A DNA stretch of 11,152 nucleotides from DASVBJ01 sp036375895. Its GTDB lineage: Bacteria > Actinomycetota > Actinomycetes > JACCUZ01. The position numbers and the translations under genes were made by a program. Location of the stretch: NCBI GenBank assembly GCA_036375895.1, contig DASVBJ010000357.1:1-11152 (forward strand). Reading direction: 5' to 3'. Shown one piece after another: positions 5,476-11,152 of the stretch. Position 1 is the first letter of the stretch. Each line of letters opens with the position of its first letter. The notes under the pieces are model-generated. The model did not search any database and was not told where the DNA came from. It was given only the letters and a program-made list of their open reading frames with translations.

Positions 5476-6972
5476 ATGACGGCGTTCGCGGTGCCGGGGT
5501 ACGACGTGGTCGAGCTGCTGGGGTTCGGGGGCAGCGGTGAGGTGTGGCTCGCCCGGTCGGCAGCGAGCGGCGAGCCGGTGGCGCTCAAGCGGCTGCGCAC
5601 CCCGGGGGACCTGGCCGGGCGCGACCGGCTACGCCGCGAGGCGGCGGTGCTCACGGGCATCAGCCACCCCCACGTGCTGCGGCTGCGCACCGTCGTGAGC
5701 GCAGGCGACGACCTCGTGCTGGTGCTCGACCATGCGGCGGGCGGCAGCCTGGCGCGGCTGGTGGCCGGTCGAGGCGCCCTCGCTCCCGGGGAGGTCGTGA
5801 CGGTCGCCACCCCGCTGCTGCAGGCGCTCGCCGAGGTCCACGCCCAGGGGGTCGTGCACGGCGACGTCAGCCCCGGCAACGTGCTGTTCGCCGGCGACGG
5901 CCGCCCCCTGCTCGCCGACCTGGGAGTGGCCCGGCTCGTGGGGGAGCCGGCCGGTGACATCGACGGCACCGCCGACTTCGTCGATCCGGCGGTCGCGGCG
6001 GGTGCCCGGCCCGGGCCGGCGTCGGACGTCTACGGGCTGGCCGCCGTCTGCCGGTGGGCGCTGGGCGCTGCGACGGGTCCGGACGGCGACGCGGTGGCGG
6101 GCGTGCTGGACCGCGCGCTCGACCCGGACCCGGGACGCCGCCCCGCCGCGGCGGAGCTTGCCGTGGCGGTCTGGGACGCGTGCGGCCCGGTGCCGGTCCG
6201 GCTGCTGCCTACGGCGGCCGGCGAGGGCGCGCCCGCCCTCGCCGACCCGCCCGGCCCGGTGCCGGTCACGCACCGGGTGCGCCCGCGGGTGGGGGAGGTC
6301 GCCGAGGAGGCGCCCGGAGGGCCCCGACCGGTGCGGGCCCGGCACGGGCGAACCCGGCCCGGCGCGACCGTCTCCCGCACGGCCCGCGCGGCCCGCGAGG
6401 CCCGCACGGCCCGCACGGCCGGGAGGCGGTGGCGCGTCGTCGCGGTCGCGGTCACGCTGGCGCTCGGCACTGCGGGCGCGGTGCTCACCGGTCTCGCCTG
6501 GGCAGATGCCGGCGGGCGGGAGGCTGCGGGGGTGCGGCCCGCCGCCCCGGAGCCCTCGGCCGTGCCCGCGCGCGCCGACCCGCAGGCCGCCCCGGTCCGG
6601 TGGGCGGAGGTCCTCACCCGGCTCGACCAGGCCCGGGAGTCCGCTTTCGCCGTTGCCGACCCGGCCGCGCTTGCCGCCGTCTACGCGCCGGGCGCGCCCG
6701 CGCTGACCCGCGACCGGGAGACCCTGCAGCGGCTCGTGGCCGCCGGGGTCCGGGCACGCGGGTTCCGGCTGCAGACCAGGGCGGTGGCGGTGGTCACCAC
6801 CGCTGCGGATCGGGTGGTCCTGCGGGTGCGGGACGACATGGCCCCCTACCAGCTGGTGGGGGCCGACGGACGGGTCGTCGACTCGCGTCTTGGGCGTCCC
6901 GCGGCGGTCTGGACGATCACGCTGGCGCGGGTCGGCGGCGACTGGCGCATGTACGACGTGGCGCGCGACTGA
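5476..6972 (+). CDS. Transmembrane Ser/Thr protein kinase with extracytoplasmic C-terminal domain
   Basis: 498 aa. The kinase domain (about 9-235) has a Gly-rich loop LGFGGSGEVW (15-24), the ATP lysine in VALKRL (Lys38), Glu55 in the C-helix, the catalytic loop HGDVSPGN (128-135; Asp130 and Asn135 kept, HRD Arg and loop Lys changed) and DLG in place of DFG (Asp148). The activation segment is short, with DFVDP where APE is expected. A basic Arg/Ala-rich juxtamembrane stretch (284-320) precedes one membrane helix (about 320-342). The outer part (about 375-498) resembles NTF2/SnoaL-like folds: AFAVADPAALAAVYAP near its start, GGDWRMYDV at its end. It probably senses something outside and signals inside; ligand and substrates are unknown. 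The first ATG that fits the kinase fold is 5476; there is no strong Shine-Dalgarno sequence. Confidence 0.88.
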   Translation: MTAFAVPGYDVVELLGFGGSGEVWLARSAASGEPVALKRLRTPGDLAGRDRLRREAAVLTGISHPHVLRLRTVVSAGDDLVLVLDHAAGGSLARLVAGRGALAPGEVVTVATPLLQALAEVHAQGVVHGDVSPGNVLFAGDGRPLLADLGVARLVGEPAGDIDGTADFVDPAVAAGARPGPASDVYGLAAVCRWALGAATGPDGDAVAGVLDRALDPDPGRRPAAAELAVAVWDACGPVPVRLLPTAAGEGAPALADPPGPVPVTHRVRPRVGEVAEEAPGGPRPVRARHGRTRPGATVSRTARAAREARTARTAGRRWRVVAVAVTLALGTAGAVLTGLAWADAGGREAAGVRPAAPEPSAVPARADPQAAPVRWAEVLTRLDQARESAFAVADPAALAAVYAPGAPALTRDRETLQRLVAAGVRARGFRLQTRAVAVVTTAADRVVLRVRDDMAPYQLVGADGRVVDSRLGRPAAVWTITLARVGGDWRMYDVARD

Positions 6973-6983
6973 TCCTCGAGCTG

Positions 6984-6997
6984 GGGCGCGAGCGCCC
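6984..6997. terminator. Short hairpin between the kinase gene and the convergent small gene
   Basis: GGGCGC (6984-6989) and GCGCCC (6992-6997) pair as 5 bp with a 4-nt CGAG loop. It begins 12 nt after the kinase stop and ends 8 nt before the stop of the convergent gene. Short but GC-only; could serve both strands. Confidence 0.45.
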
Positions 6998-7005
6998 TGG
7001 TCCGT

Positions 7006-7212
7006 TCAGTCGCCGTAGTCCGCGTAGCCCTCCAGCAGCTCCACCGTCTCGTCCTCGATGCTCAGGGACTCCGGCGGCCGCTTGTGGGCGTCGTGGTGCG
7101 GGGGCTCCAGGGAGATCCCGTGACAGGTGCACTCCTCGGTGACGCACCGGCAGTCCGACGCGAGCTCCTGGAGCGGCGGCTGCTCGTCGTACGACGTCGT
7201 CTGGCTGGTCAT
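7006..7212 (-). CDS. Small cysteine-motif protein, function unknown
   Basis: 68-aa hydrophilic protein, start ATG 7212; TTG 7233 or GTG 7221 upstream are alternatives giving up to 75 aa. I do not recognise the family. It carries CRCVTEECTC (21-30), a CxCx4CxC arrangement that could bind zinc or an Fe-S cluster or form disulfides. His-rich residues PHHDAH (38-43) follow, then an acidic tail (52-68). There is no signal peptide or membrane helix. No Shine-Dalgarno sequence is evident. It ends convergently with the kinase gene and starts 33 nt after the Mut7-C gene stop on the same strand, so it could be its operon partner. Coding is supported by an uninterrupted frame with structured composition; function is open. 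Confidence 0.65.
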   Translation of the reverse strand: MTSQTTSYDEQPPLQELASDCRCVTEECTCHGISLEPPHHDAHKRPPESLSIEDETVELLEGYADYGD

Positions 7213-7245
7213 GTAGCCCACGCTGCCCAGCAACGCGACGTGCGG

Positions 7246-8025
7246 CTAGGGCCGATCGTCCCTGCCTCCGGGGTCAGTCCGCGGGGACGCCCGCCGGACC
7301 GCGGCGCCGACGACCACGTCCAGCCGGCGGGCGTGCGCCCCGCGCCAGAAGACACGTTCGCAGGCGGGGCACTGCGCGAACTCCTGGAAGTTGCGGGCCG
7401 TCCCGGGCTCGAGCCGGGCCGCGATGTCCGCCTTCGCGACGGCGCGCAGGATGCCGTTGCAGGCGGTGCACCGGGTGTACGGGGCGAGCGGCGGCGCAAA
7501 GCGGTCGAGAACGTCGCTGAGCTGGTCGTCGCCCCGGGTGCCCCGCACGTACGCCGCGTGGGGGAGGTCGCGGCGCCTGAGCAGCCCGCGGTCCTTCGTC
7601 AGCAGGACCCGGCCCTCGGCCACGGCGGCCCGCACCAGCTCGTCGTCGTGCGCGCCGCTGTCGTACGCCGTGTCGAGCCCGAGCAGGCGCAGCCGTCGGG
7701 CGAGCGTGCCGAGATGGACGTCGAGCAGGAACCGGGGCGGGCCGGGCGGCAGGGGCTGCGGGCGGGTGACGGCCTCGACCCGCACGACGTCGCCGTGGCG
7801 CGGACGGTACGACGGGGCGACCTCGGTCCCGCCGACCAGCAACCGGCCGACCTCCGGCAGCGGCACGCCGGCGGACTGCACGAGGTGGCCGAGGGACGAC
7901 GTGCCGTCGTGGGCGACGAGCAGGTCGCCGCCACGGTTGCGAGAGCGCAGGAACATCCGCAGCGGGTCGTCGACGAGCAAGCGGACCGTCGGCGCTGTCA
8001 CCGGGTGCCGTCCCACACGGCACAT
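7246..8025 (-). CDS. Mut7-C RNase domain protein with N-terminal ubiquitin-like domain
   Basis: 259 aa, cytoplasmic. The N-terminal part (about 13-88) fits the Ub-Mut7-C beta-grasp domain. The C-terminal part (about 98-240) is the Mut7-C domain, a PIN-like nuclease fold named after the C. elegans MUT-7 C-terminus: FLLDVHLGTLARRLRLLGLD (99-118) with acidic Asp102, AHDDELV (125-131), and LLTKDRGLL (141-149) with Asp145. A zinc ribbon follows, with CTAC (186-189) and CPAC (219-222). A ribonuclease role is inferred from the fold; no bacterial substrate is known to me. ATG 8025 is used; GTG 8001 (residue 9) is a reasonable alternative that starts closer to the beta-grasp domain. It is divergent from the hemerythrin-like gene. 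Confidence 0.88.
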   Translation of the reverse strand: MCRVGRHPVTAPTVRLLVDDPLRMFLRSRNRGGDLLVAHDGTSSLGHLVQSAGVPLPEVGRLLVGGTEVAPSYRPRHGDVVRVEAVTRPQPLPPGPPRFLLDVHLGTLARRLRLLGLDTAYDSGAHDDELVRAAVAEGRVLLTKDRGLLRRRDLPHAAYVRGTRGDDQLSDVLDRFAPPLAPYTRCTACNGILRAVAKADIAARLEPGTARNFQEFAQCPACERVFWRGAHARRLDVVVGAAVRRASPRTDPGGRDDRP

Positions 8026-8153
8026 CGTCGCCGATGTCCGGGGGCCGGTCGGTGCGGCGGGGGATCAAGGTCTTTTGCGCCTTCCCCGCCGACCGCACGG
8101 GGCCGTACCGTGAGGGCACCGCGACCGACGTCGACGGCACCTGGGAAGGGGCG

Positions 8154-8618
8154 ATGGCCATGTCCGAGGTCTCCCTGACACCCCCCGAGAGCCTGCCGAC
8201 CGTGCGCGCCCGGCGGGCGCACCTGCACCAGGCGTGCCAGGAGGTCGAAGCCGCTCTCGCCGCGCCGCTCTCGGGTCGATCCGACGAGTGGCTGGCGCAC
8301 CTGGCGCCGGCCGTGGCCGGCCTGCGTCAGGCGTTCGACGCGCACATCTCCATCACCGAGGCCGACGACGGGCTCTTCACCCAGATCCGGGGGGACGCCC
8401 CCCGGCTGGAGCCGAGGCTGCATCGGCTGCACCGCGAGCACACCGACATCGCCGCCGCGCTGGCCACCGCCGAGGGCGAGCTCCGCAGCGGCGACCCGGA
8501 CAAGCTGGAGGCGGCCCGGGACCGGCTCACCACGACCCTTGGCGCGCTGATCCGACACCGGCAGCGCGGTGCGGACCTGCTCTACGAGGCCTACGAGGTG
8601 GACATCGGCGGCGAGTGA
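8154..8618 (+). CDS. Hemerythrin-like helical protein
   Basis: 154-aa, all-helical, cytoplasmic. It fits the hemerythrin/HHE cation-binding fold: His25 in helix 1, DAHISITEADDGLF (62-75) with His64 and Glu69, LHRLHREH (89-96) with several His, and RHRQRGADLLYEAY (134-147) with His135. Bacterial members bind a di-iron centre for O2, NO or iron handling. The spacing of ligands departs from the classic HxxxE pattern, so metal binding is not assured. The GADLLYEAYEVDIGGE tail is familiar from actinobacterial members of this group. ATG 8154 follows GGGAAGGGG (8143-8151); the ATG at 8160 is also possible. The frame is open further upstream, but that part looks non-coding. Divergent from the Mut7-C gene, convergent with the hydrolase. 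Confidence 0.8.
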   Translation: MAMSEVSLTPPESLPTVRARRAHLHQACQEVEAALAAPLSGRSDEWLAHLAPAVAGLRQAFDAHISITEADDGLFTQIRGDAPRLEPRLHRLHREHTDIAAALATAEGELRSGDPDKLEAARDRLTTTLGALIRHRQRGADLLYEAYEVDIGGE

Positions 8619-8630
8619 CGACCCGCTGCA

Positions 8631-8662
8631 CCGATCACTGCGTCTGCCGATCACTCCGTCTG
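8631..8662. repeat. Two 16-bp tandem copies over the hydrolase stop codon
   Basis: CCGATCACTGCGTCTG (8631-8646) is followed directly by a copy with one difference (8647-8662). The second copy holds the stop TGA (- strand, 8651-8653) and last codons of the hydrolase gene. The first copy repeats that TGA 16 nt further on, in another frame. The same unit length and placement occur at 4642-4689, but the sequence is unrelated. Confidence 0.85.
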
Positions 8663-9475
8663 AGGCAGAGGTGCGTCGAGGAACGCCGGGATGATGGCGA
8701 GCAGCAGGTCGGCGCGGTCGACCACCGTCACGTGAGAGGTGCCGGGCAGGACGGCGAGCTGCGAGCTCGGCAGGCCGGCCGGAGTGTCGCCGAAGACACC
8801 GCCACCGAGCAGGCGGAACATCTCGACCGCGTGCTCGGGGCGGACGAGGTCCGAGTCTCCGAGGATGAGCAGGGTCGGTGCGCCGATCGCCCGGATCGTC
8901 TCGGCAGGCAGGTCCTTGATGCCCCGGTCCATCTGCGTCTTCTTCTCGAACAGGGTGGCGAAGTCCTCCGGGCGTGGGGCTGTGCGGAGGTACTCGTCAT
9001 GCCACGGGGTCCCGAACATCATCTCGGGCGTCATGGCCGCCAGGCCGTCCATGAGGCCGGGATGGACACCGCCCCAGTTGTAGGTGACCGAGGCGAGCAC
9101 CAGCTTGCGCACCACGGCGGGGTGCCGGATGACCACCTGCAGGGCGACGCCCGCGCCCATGCTGTAGCCGAAGAAGTCCGCCTTCTCGATGCCGAGGTAC
9201 TCGAGGGCGGCGACGGTGTCGTCCGCCATCTGCTCCAGGGACAACGGGCGGTCGATGTCCGCGGTGTGCCCGTGGGCCTGCATCTCGAAGGCGATGACCT
9301 GCCGGCCCTCGGCCAGCCCCGGCAGCACCTTCTGGAAGGAGGTGCCGATCGCCGAGAACGCCCCGTGCAGCAGCACGAGCGGGTGTCCTTCACCGTGGAC
9401 CTCGTAGTACATGTCGAGGCCGTTCACCGGCGCGTATCCCGAACGTGCGCGCCCCAGGTCGGTCGAGCTGGTCAT
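8651..9475 (-). CDS. Alpha/beta hydrolase
   Basis: 274-aa cytoplasmic hydrolase of the alpha/beta fold. VNGLDMYYEVHGEGHPLVLLHG (17-38) gives the first strands and the HG oxyanion motif. GYSMGAG (103-109) is the nucleophile elbow with Ser105. GDSDLVRPEH (206-215) supplies the acid (Asp207 or Asp209), and GTSHVT (245-250) supplies His248. The lid region (about 135-190) is Met-rich and not diagnostic, so the substrate (ester, lactone or epoxide) is unknown. It starts at ATG 9475, 3 nt after the stop of the DUF1905 gene, so the two are probably translated together from one message. Its 3' end lies in a 16-bp tandem duplication. Confidence 0.93.
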   Translation of the reverse strand: MTSSTDLGRARSGYAPVNGLDMYYEVHGEGHPLVLLHGAFSAIGTSFQKVLPGLAEGRQVIAFEMQAHGHTADIDRPLSLEQMADDTVAALEYLGIEKADFFGYSMGAGVALQVVIRHPAVVRKLVLASVTYNWGGVHPGLMDGLAAMTPEMMFGTPWHDEYLRTAPRPEDFATLFEKKTQMDRGIKDLPAETIRAIGAPTLLILGDSDLVRPEHAVEMFRLLGGGVFGDTPAGLPSSQLAVLPGTSHVTVVDRADLLLAIIPAFLDAPLPQTE

Positions 9476-9478
9476 CGG

Positions 9479-9751
9479 CTAGTCCTCGATCCGCTCTTCC
9501 AGTCGGACTGTGACGTCGTCCCCTGCTTGCTTGCCGATGGCCTTGCGGACGTCGGCTGACACCGGCAGCTTGTGCCTGCCGTCCCCCAGGGCCATGAACG
9601 AGCTCCGGAACGCGTGGCCGTCGATGGTGCCGCGGACCTTGACGAGACCACGGGTGCCGAAGAACTCAGCCGACTCGGGCCAGACCACGTACGTCCAGCC
9701 GCCCTTGTTCGGGCTCTTCTGCAGCGTCGCGGTGAACTGTCTGTCCAACAT
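9479..9751 (-). CDS. DUF1905 family protein
   Basis: 90-aa small beta-rich protein of the DUF1905 family. Family features are the opening FTATLQKSPNKGGWTYVVWP (6-25), VKVRGTIDGHAFRSSFMALGDGRHKLPVS (37-65) and the closing DVRKAIGKQAGDDVTVRLEE (67-86). In longer relatives this domain is followed by a YdeI/OmpD-associated helical part; here it stands alone. Biochemical role unknown. ATG 9751 has a strong ribosome site, AGGAGGAG at 9755-9762 (- strand), unusual in this window where several genes lack one. It is the first gene of a two-gene operon with the alpha/beta hydrolase, gap 3 nt. Confidence 0.92.
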   Translation of the reverse strand: MLDRQFTATLQKSPNKGGWTYVVWPESAEFFGTRGLVKVRGTIDGHAFRSSFMALGDGRHKLPVSADVRKAIGKQAGDDVTVRLEERIED

Positions 9752-10048
9752 GGGCTCCTCCTGTCGTCTCGTTCACTCGGTAGGACCCTGGGACAGCGGA
9801 GACCTCATCGGCCGATCGGCCGGCCGTCTCACCCAGGCGATCACGTTCCCGGGCGTCAGGACGACACGTGGGCTCAACGTAGCGCCGCTGCGGGAGTGAG
9901 CGGGCGGTGACCGTCGCATAGAGGTGCCCTATACCGGCGCCCCTCGGCCGGGGGTGCAGGCGTGGTGGCGGCTGCTCAACACGGCTCGGGCGCAGCGGCG
10001 GCATCTTCCCCTGCGCGACGGGACCGGCCGGGCACGATAGGGGCTGTG
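9752..10048. other. 297-nt divergent intergenic region with a 14-bp palindrome
   Basis: No convincing gene. It holds the leader of the DUF1905-hydrolase operon and the upstream region of the small membrane protein gene. The clearest structure is the perfect palindrome CGGCCGATCGGCCG at 9809-9822, about 58 nt upstream of the DUF1905 start, with GAGAC (9799-9803) and GTCTC (9826-9830) on its sides; it may be an operator or a leader hairpin. A 48-codon - strand frame (9773-9919) follows a TATAGG box but has ordinary third-position composition, so I do not call it a gene. Confidence 0.5.
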
Positions 10049-10327
10049 ATGTCGACGGAGCCGACCACGAGCGGGCGACGCGGGCTGGACCTGCTGTTGC
10101 TGCTGACCTTCTTCGCGCTGTTGGCTGCCGGAGCCGTCGCTGCCCTGTCGTTCTTCGTCGAGCTTCCTGCCGCCGTGGTTGCCCTCGCCGCCGTCGTCGC
10201 GGTGGTCGGGCTGGCCGTCTTCTTCGGGGCCGGTGTGCGTCAGGCGCGCCGGTCCGGCGACGGCGTCCTGCGGTCGTTCGGCCGGGCGTTGTGGGGCACG
10301 GTGCGTCTGGCGTTCGACCTGTTCTGA
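10049..10327 (+). CDS. Small two-helix membrane protein, function unknown
   Basis: 92 aa. A short polar N-terminus (1-12, MSTEPTTSGRRG) is followed by two hydrophobic helices, about 13-38 (LLLLLTFFALLAAGAVAALSFF) and 41-64 (VVALAAVVAVVGLAVFFGAG). A basic cytoplasmic tail (65-92) has RQARRSGDG and ends AFDLF. The positive-inside rule puts both ends in the cytoplasm. I do not recognise a family. ATG 10049 is chosen for the natural N-terminus; GTG 10046 directly before it is an alternative, and the frame stays open upstream to 9962 as low-complexity Ala-rich sequence. There is no clear Shine-Dalgarno sequence. Convergent with the remnant downstream. Confidence 0.72.
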   Translation: MSTEPTTSGRRGLDLLLLLTFFALLAAGAVAALSFFVELPAAVVALAAVVAVVGLAVFFGAGVRQARRSGDGVLRSFGRALWGTVRLAFDLF

Positions 10328-10333
10328 CCCGCG

Positions 10334-10551
10334 TCAGCGGATGCTGGGCGACCCTGCCAGTCCGGCTAGTTGCCGTGGTCGCTGGGCCGGGATGCCGCTG
10401 CTGTTCTTGAGCTCCGTGCGGATGGTCGCGGCCCAGTTGTCCGGCTGCGCGTCACCTCGGGCGTCGAGGGCTGCCGGGTGACGAGGCCCTGGTTGGCCGT
10501 GACCTACTTGGTCAGCCGAGCATCCCGTAGGGCGCTCGCGGAGGGCCGTGA
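10334..10551 (-). pseudogene. Possible degraded gene remnant
   Basis: Between the small membrane gene and the PH-domain gene the - strand shows pieces with strong coding-type third-position G/C in two frames. The first reads VTANQGLVTRQPSTPEVTR (about 10449-10505), preceded in the same frame by LTK and an in-frame TAG (10504-10506). The second, shifted, reads QPDNWAATIRTELKNSSGIP (about 10386-10445) and runs to TGA at 10334-10336. A single frameshift near 10446-10450 would join them. No start codon or family is recognisable. It could instead be a non-coding spacer with chance bias. Confidence 0.3.
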
Positions 10552-10576
10552 CCCAGCCCCGCGCCCCTTGTGGCCG

Positions 10577-11065
10577 TCAGAGCCGCGGCTCGGGCGTCGG
10601 TGCATCGAGAGCCGTGAGGAGGGCTGCCTGCTGCTGGCGAAGCACCTGCTCGCCGCTCGCGGTGGCGTACCGCGACAGTACGAGCAGCGGAACGCCCCCA
10701 GCATCGGTGCGTATCACGACCGTGCGCTGCCCGGCGATGTACATCCCGGAGGCCGCACCAAGCTCCACACCGGCGATCTCGTTCCGCGGGATGAACCGCT
10801 TCCGGAAGAGCCGCTCAACGCGCACTCCGTCGGCGGCGGCGAGCACACGGGCACGCCACAGGTCGAGTCCGACGAAGAAGAAGACGAGCCCCGCTGCGAC
10901 GTTCACGAGGTTGTCGACGTCCTGACCGGCCGCCGTGGCCACGACGCCACCGAGCATGAAGAAGCTGCCCACCGCAGCGCAGGTCGCGCCCATCGCCCGG
11001 GTGAACGCCCGCGCACGCAGAACGACGCCGCGCTCAGCGCCCGGCACCGGAGTAGCCGACGTCAC
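10577..11065 (-). CDS. Membrane protein with bacterial PH-like domain
   Basis: 162 aa. Two hydrophobic helices (about 22-46 and 52-70) are followed by a soluble domain (about 75-135) of bacterial PH type (bPH): DGVRVERLFRKRFIPRNEIAGVELG (79-103), then a strand pair with RTVVIRTDAGGVPLLVL. A helical C-terminus follows. The cytoplasmic PH-like part may bind a partner or membrane; no function is known for this layout. I chose GTG 11065 because GGGGAGG at 11071-11077 lies 5 nt upstream and the start overlaps the stop of the preceding gene as GTGA. The longer reading to GTG 11131 has poorer codon composition and would overlap that gene. Likely in an operon with the upstream partial gene. Confidence 0.7.
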   Translation of the reverse strand: MTSATPVPGAERGVVLRARAFTRAMGATCAAVGSFFMLGGVVATAAGQDVDNLVNVAAGLVFFFVGLDLWRARVLAAADGVRVERLFRKRFIPRNEIAGVELGAASGMYIAGQRTVVIRTDAGGVPLLVLSRYATASGEQVLRQQQAALLTALDAPTPEPRL

Positions 11066-11152
11066 GCAGACCTCCCCGACGGCGTGGGCAGGTGCACCCT
11101 CCTGGACCTGGTCAGGTTCAGCAACCGCCACCAGAACAGAGCCGTGGCCTCC
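11062..11152 (-). CDS. 3' end of an unidentified gene, cut by the window edge
   Basis: The last 29 codons of a - strand frame enter from the right edge and stop at TGA 11062-11064. The piece contains ALFWWRLLNLTRSRRVHLP and ends SGRSA. About 27 of 29 codons end in G or C, against a clearly lower share in the other frame. The stop overlaps the GTG start of the PH-domain gene by 4 nt (GTGA), the usual sign of translational coupling. The aromatic-hydrophobic run followed by basic residues could be the end of a membrane segment. Family unknown. Confidence 0.6.
   Translation of the reverse strand, partial: EATALFWWRLLNLTRSRRVHLPTPSGRSA

Noticed and set aside
6361..6420. Short 9-bp repeats of CGGCCCGCA type
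   Set aside because: They encode the basic Thr-Ala-Arg juxtamembrane stretch of the kinase and are explained by biased codon use in a low-complexity segment.
9773..9919. 48-codon - strand frame after a TATAGG box, possibly a leader peptide
   Set aside because: Third-position composition is ordinary, there is no ribosome site, and its sequence is dominated by the palindromic region.
9666..10004. 112-codon - strand frame overlapping the DUF1905 gene
   Set aside because: Out of frame with DUF1905, Arg/Pro-rich, and no start signal.
11085..11125. Resemblance of the - strand to the SRP RNA core or the 3' half of a TPP riboswitch (GAACCTGACCAGGTCC)
   Set aside because: The SRP core needs GGAAGGAAGCAG, which is altered here, and the TPP CTGAGA and ACCC parts are missing. 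The stretch is well explained as the coding end of the upstream gene.

Overview
The window comes from a very GC-rich bacterium, almost certainly an actinomycete (Actinomycetota). Codon third positions are nearly all G or C, GTG starts are common, a lipB-lipA-DUF4191 neighbourhood is present, and several genes look leaderless, with a TANNNT box 6-8 nt before the start codon. Nothing in the sequence fixes the genus.

Layout. (1) 1-662: a small heat shock protein (Hsp20) gene on the + strand behind a perfect CIRCE operator (HrcA site) and a 5'UTR hairpin, closed by a perfect 18-bp hairpin shared with the convergent next gene. (2) 672-3293, all on the - strand, read right to left: lipB (octanoyltransferase), lipA (lipoyl synthase), a 70-aa unknown protein and a DUF4191 membrane protein. 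LipB and LipA carry out the two steps of lipoate assembly on lipoyl domains. Each has its own leaderless-type promoter, and the two share an identical 15-bp block. (3) 3354-4689: a Gfo/Idh/MocA oxidoreductase gene (IolW/YdgJ-like) bracketed by a family of short palindromic and tandem repeats, including a 36-bp exact inverted repeat on its two sides. This is the most unusual part of the window. (4) 4678-6972: a peptidase E-like S51 serine peptidase (-) divergent from a membrane Ser/Thr protein kinase (+). (5) 7006-8025: a small protein with a CxCx4CxC cluster and a Mut7-C RNase-domain protein (both -). (6) 8154-8618: a hemerythrin-like four-helix protein (+). (7) 8651-9751: a DUF1905 protein and an alpha/beta hydrolase in a tight two-gene operon (-). 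(8) 10049-11152: a 92-aa two-helix membrane protein (+), a probable gene remnant, a membrane protein with a bacterial PH-like domain (-), and the 3' end of another - strand gene running off the right edge with a 4-nt GTGA overlap.

Overall this is mostly housekeeping chromosome with small accessory genes. I see no phage, CRISPR, tRNA/rRNA or insertion-sequence transposase. The items most worth a second look are the repeat family around the oxidoreductase, the 16-bp tandem duplications that sit on the stop codons of two genes, the twin lipA/lipB promoter block, and the CIRCE-controlled Hsp20.
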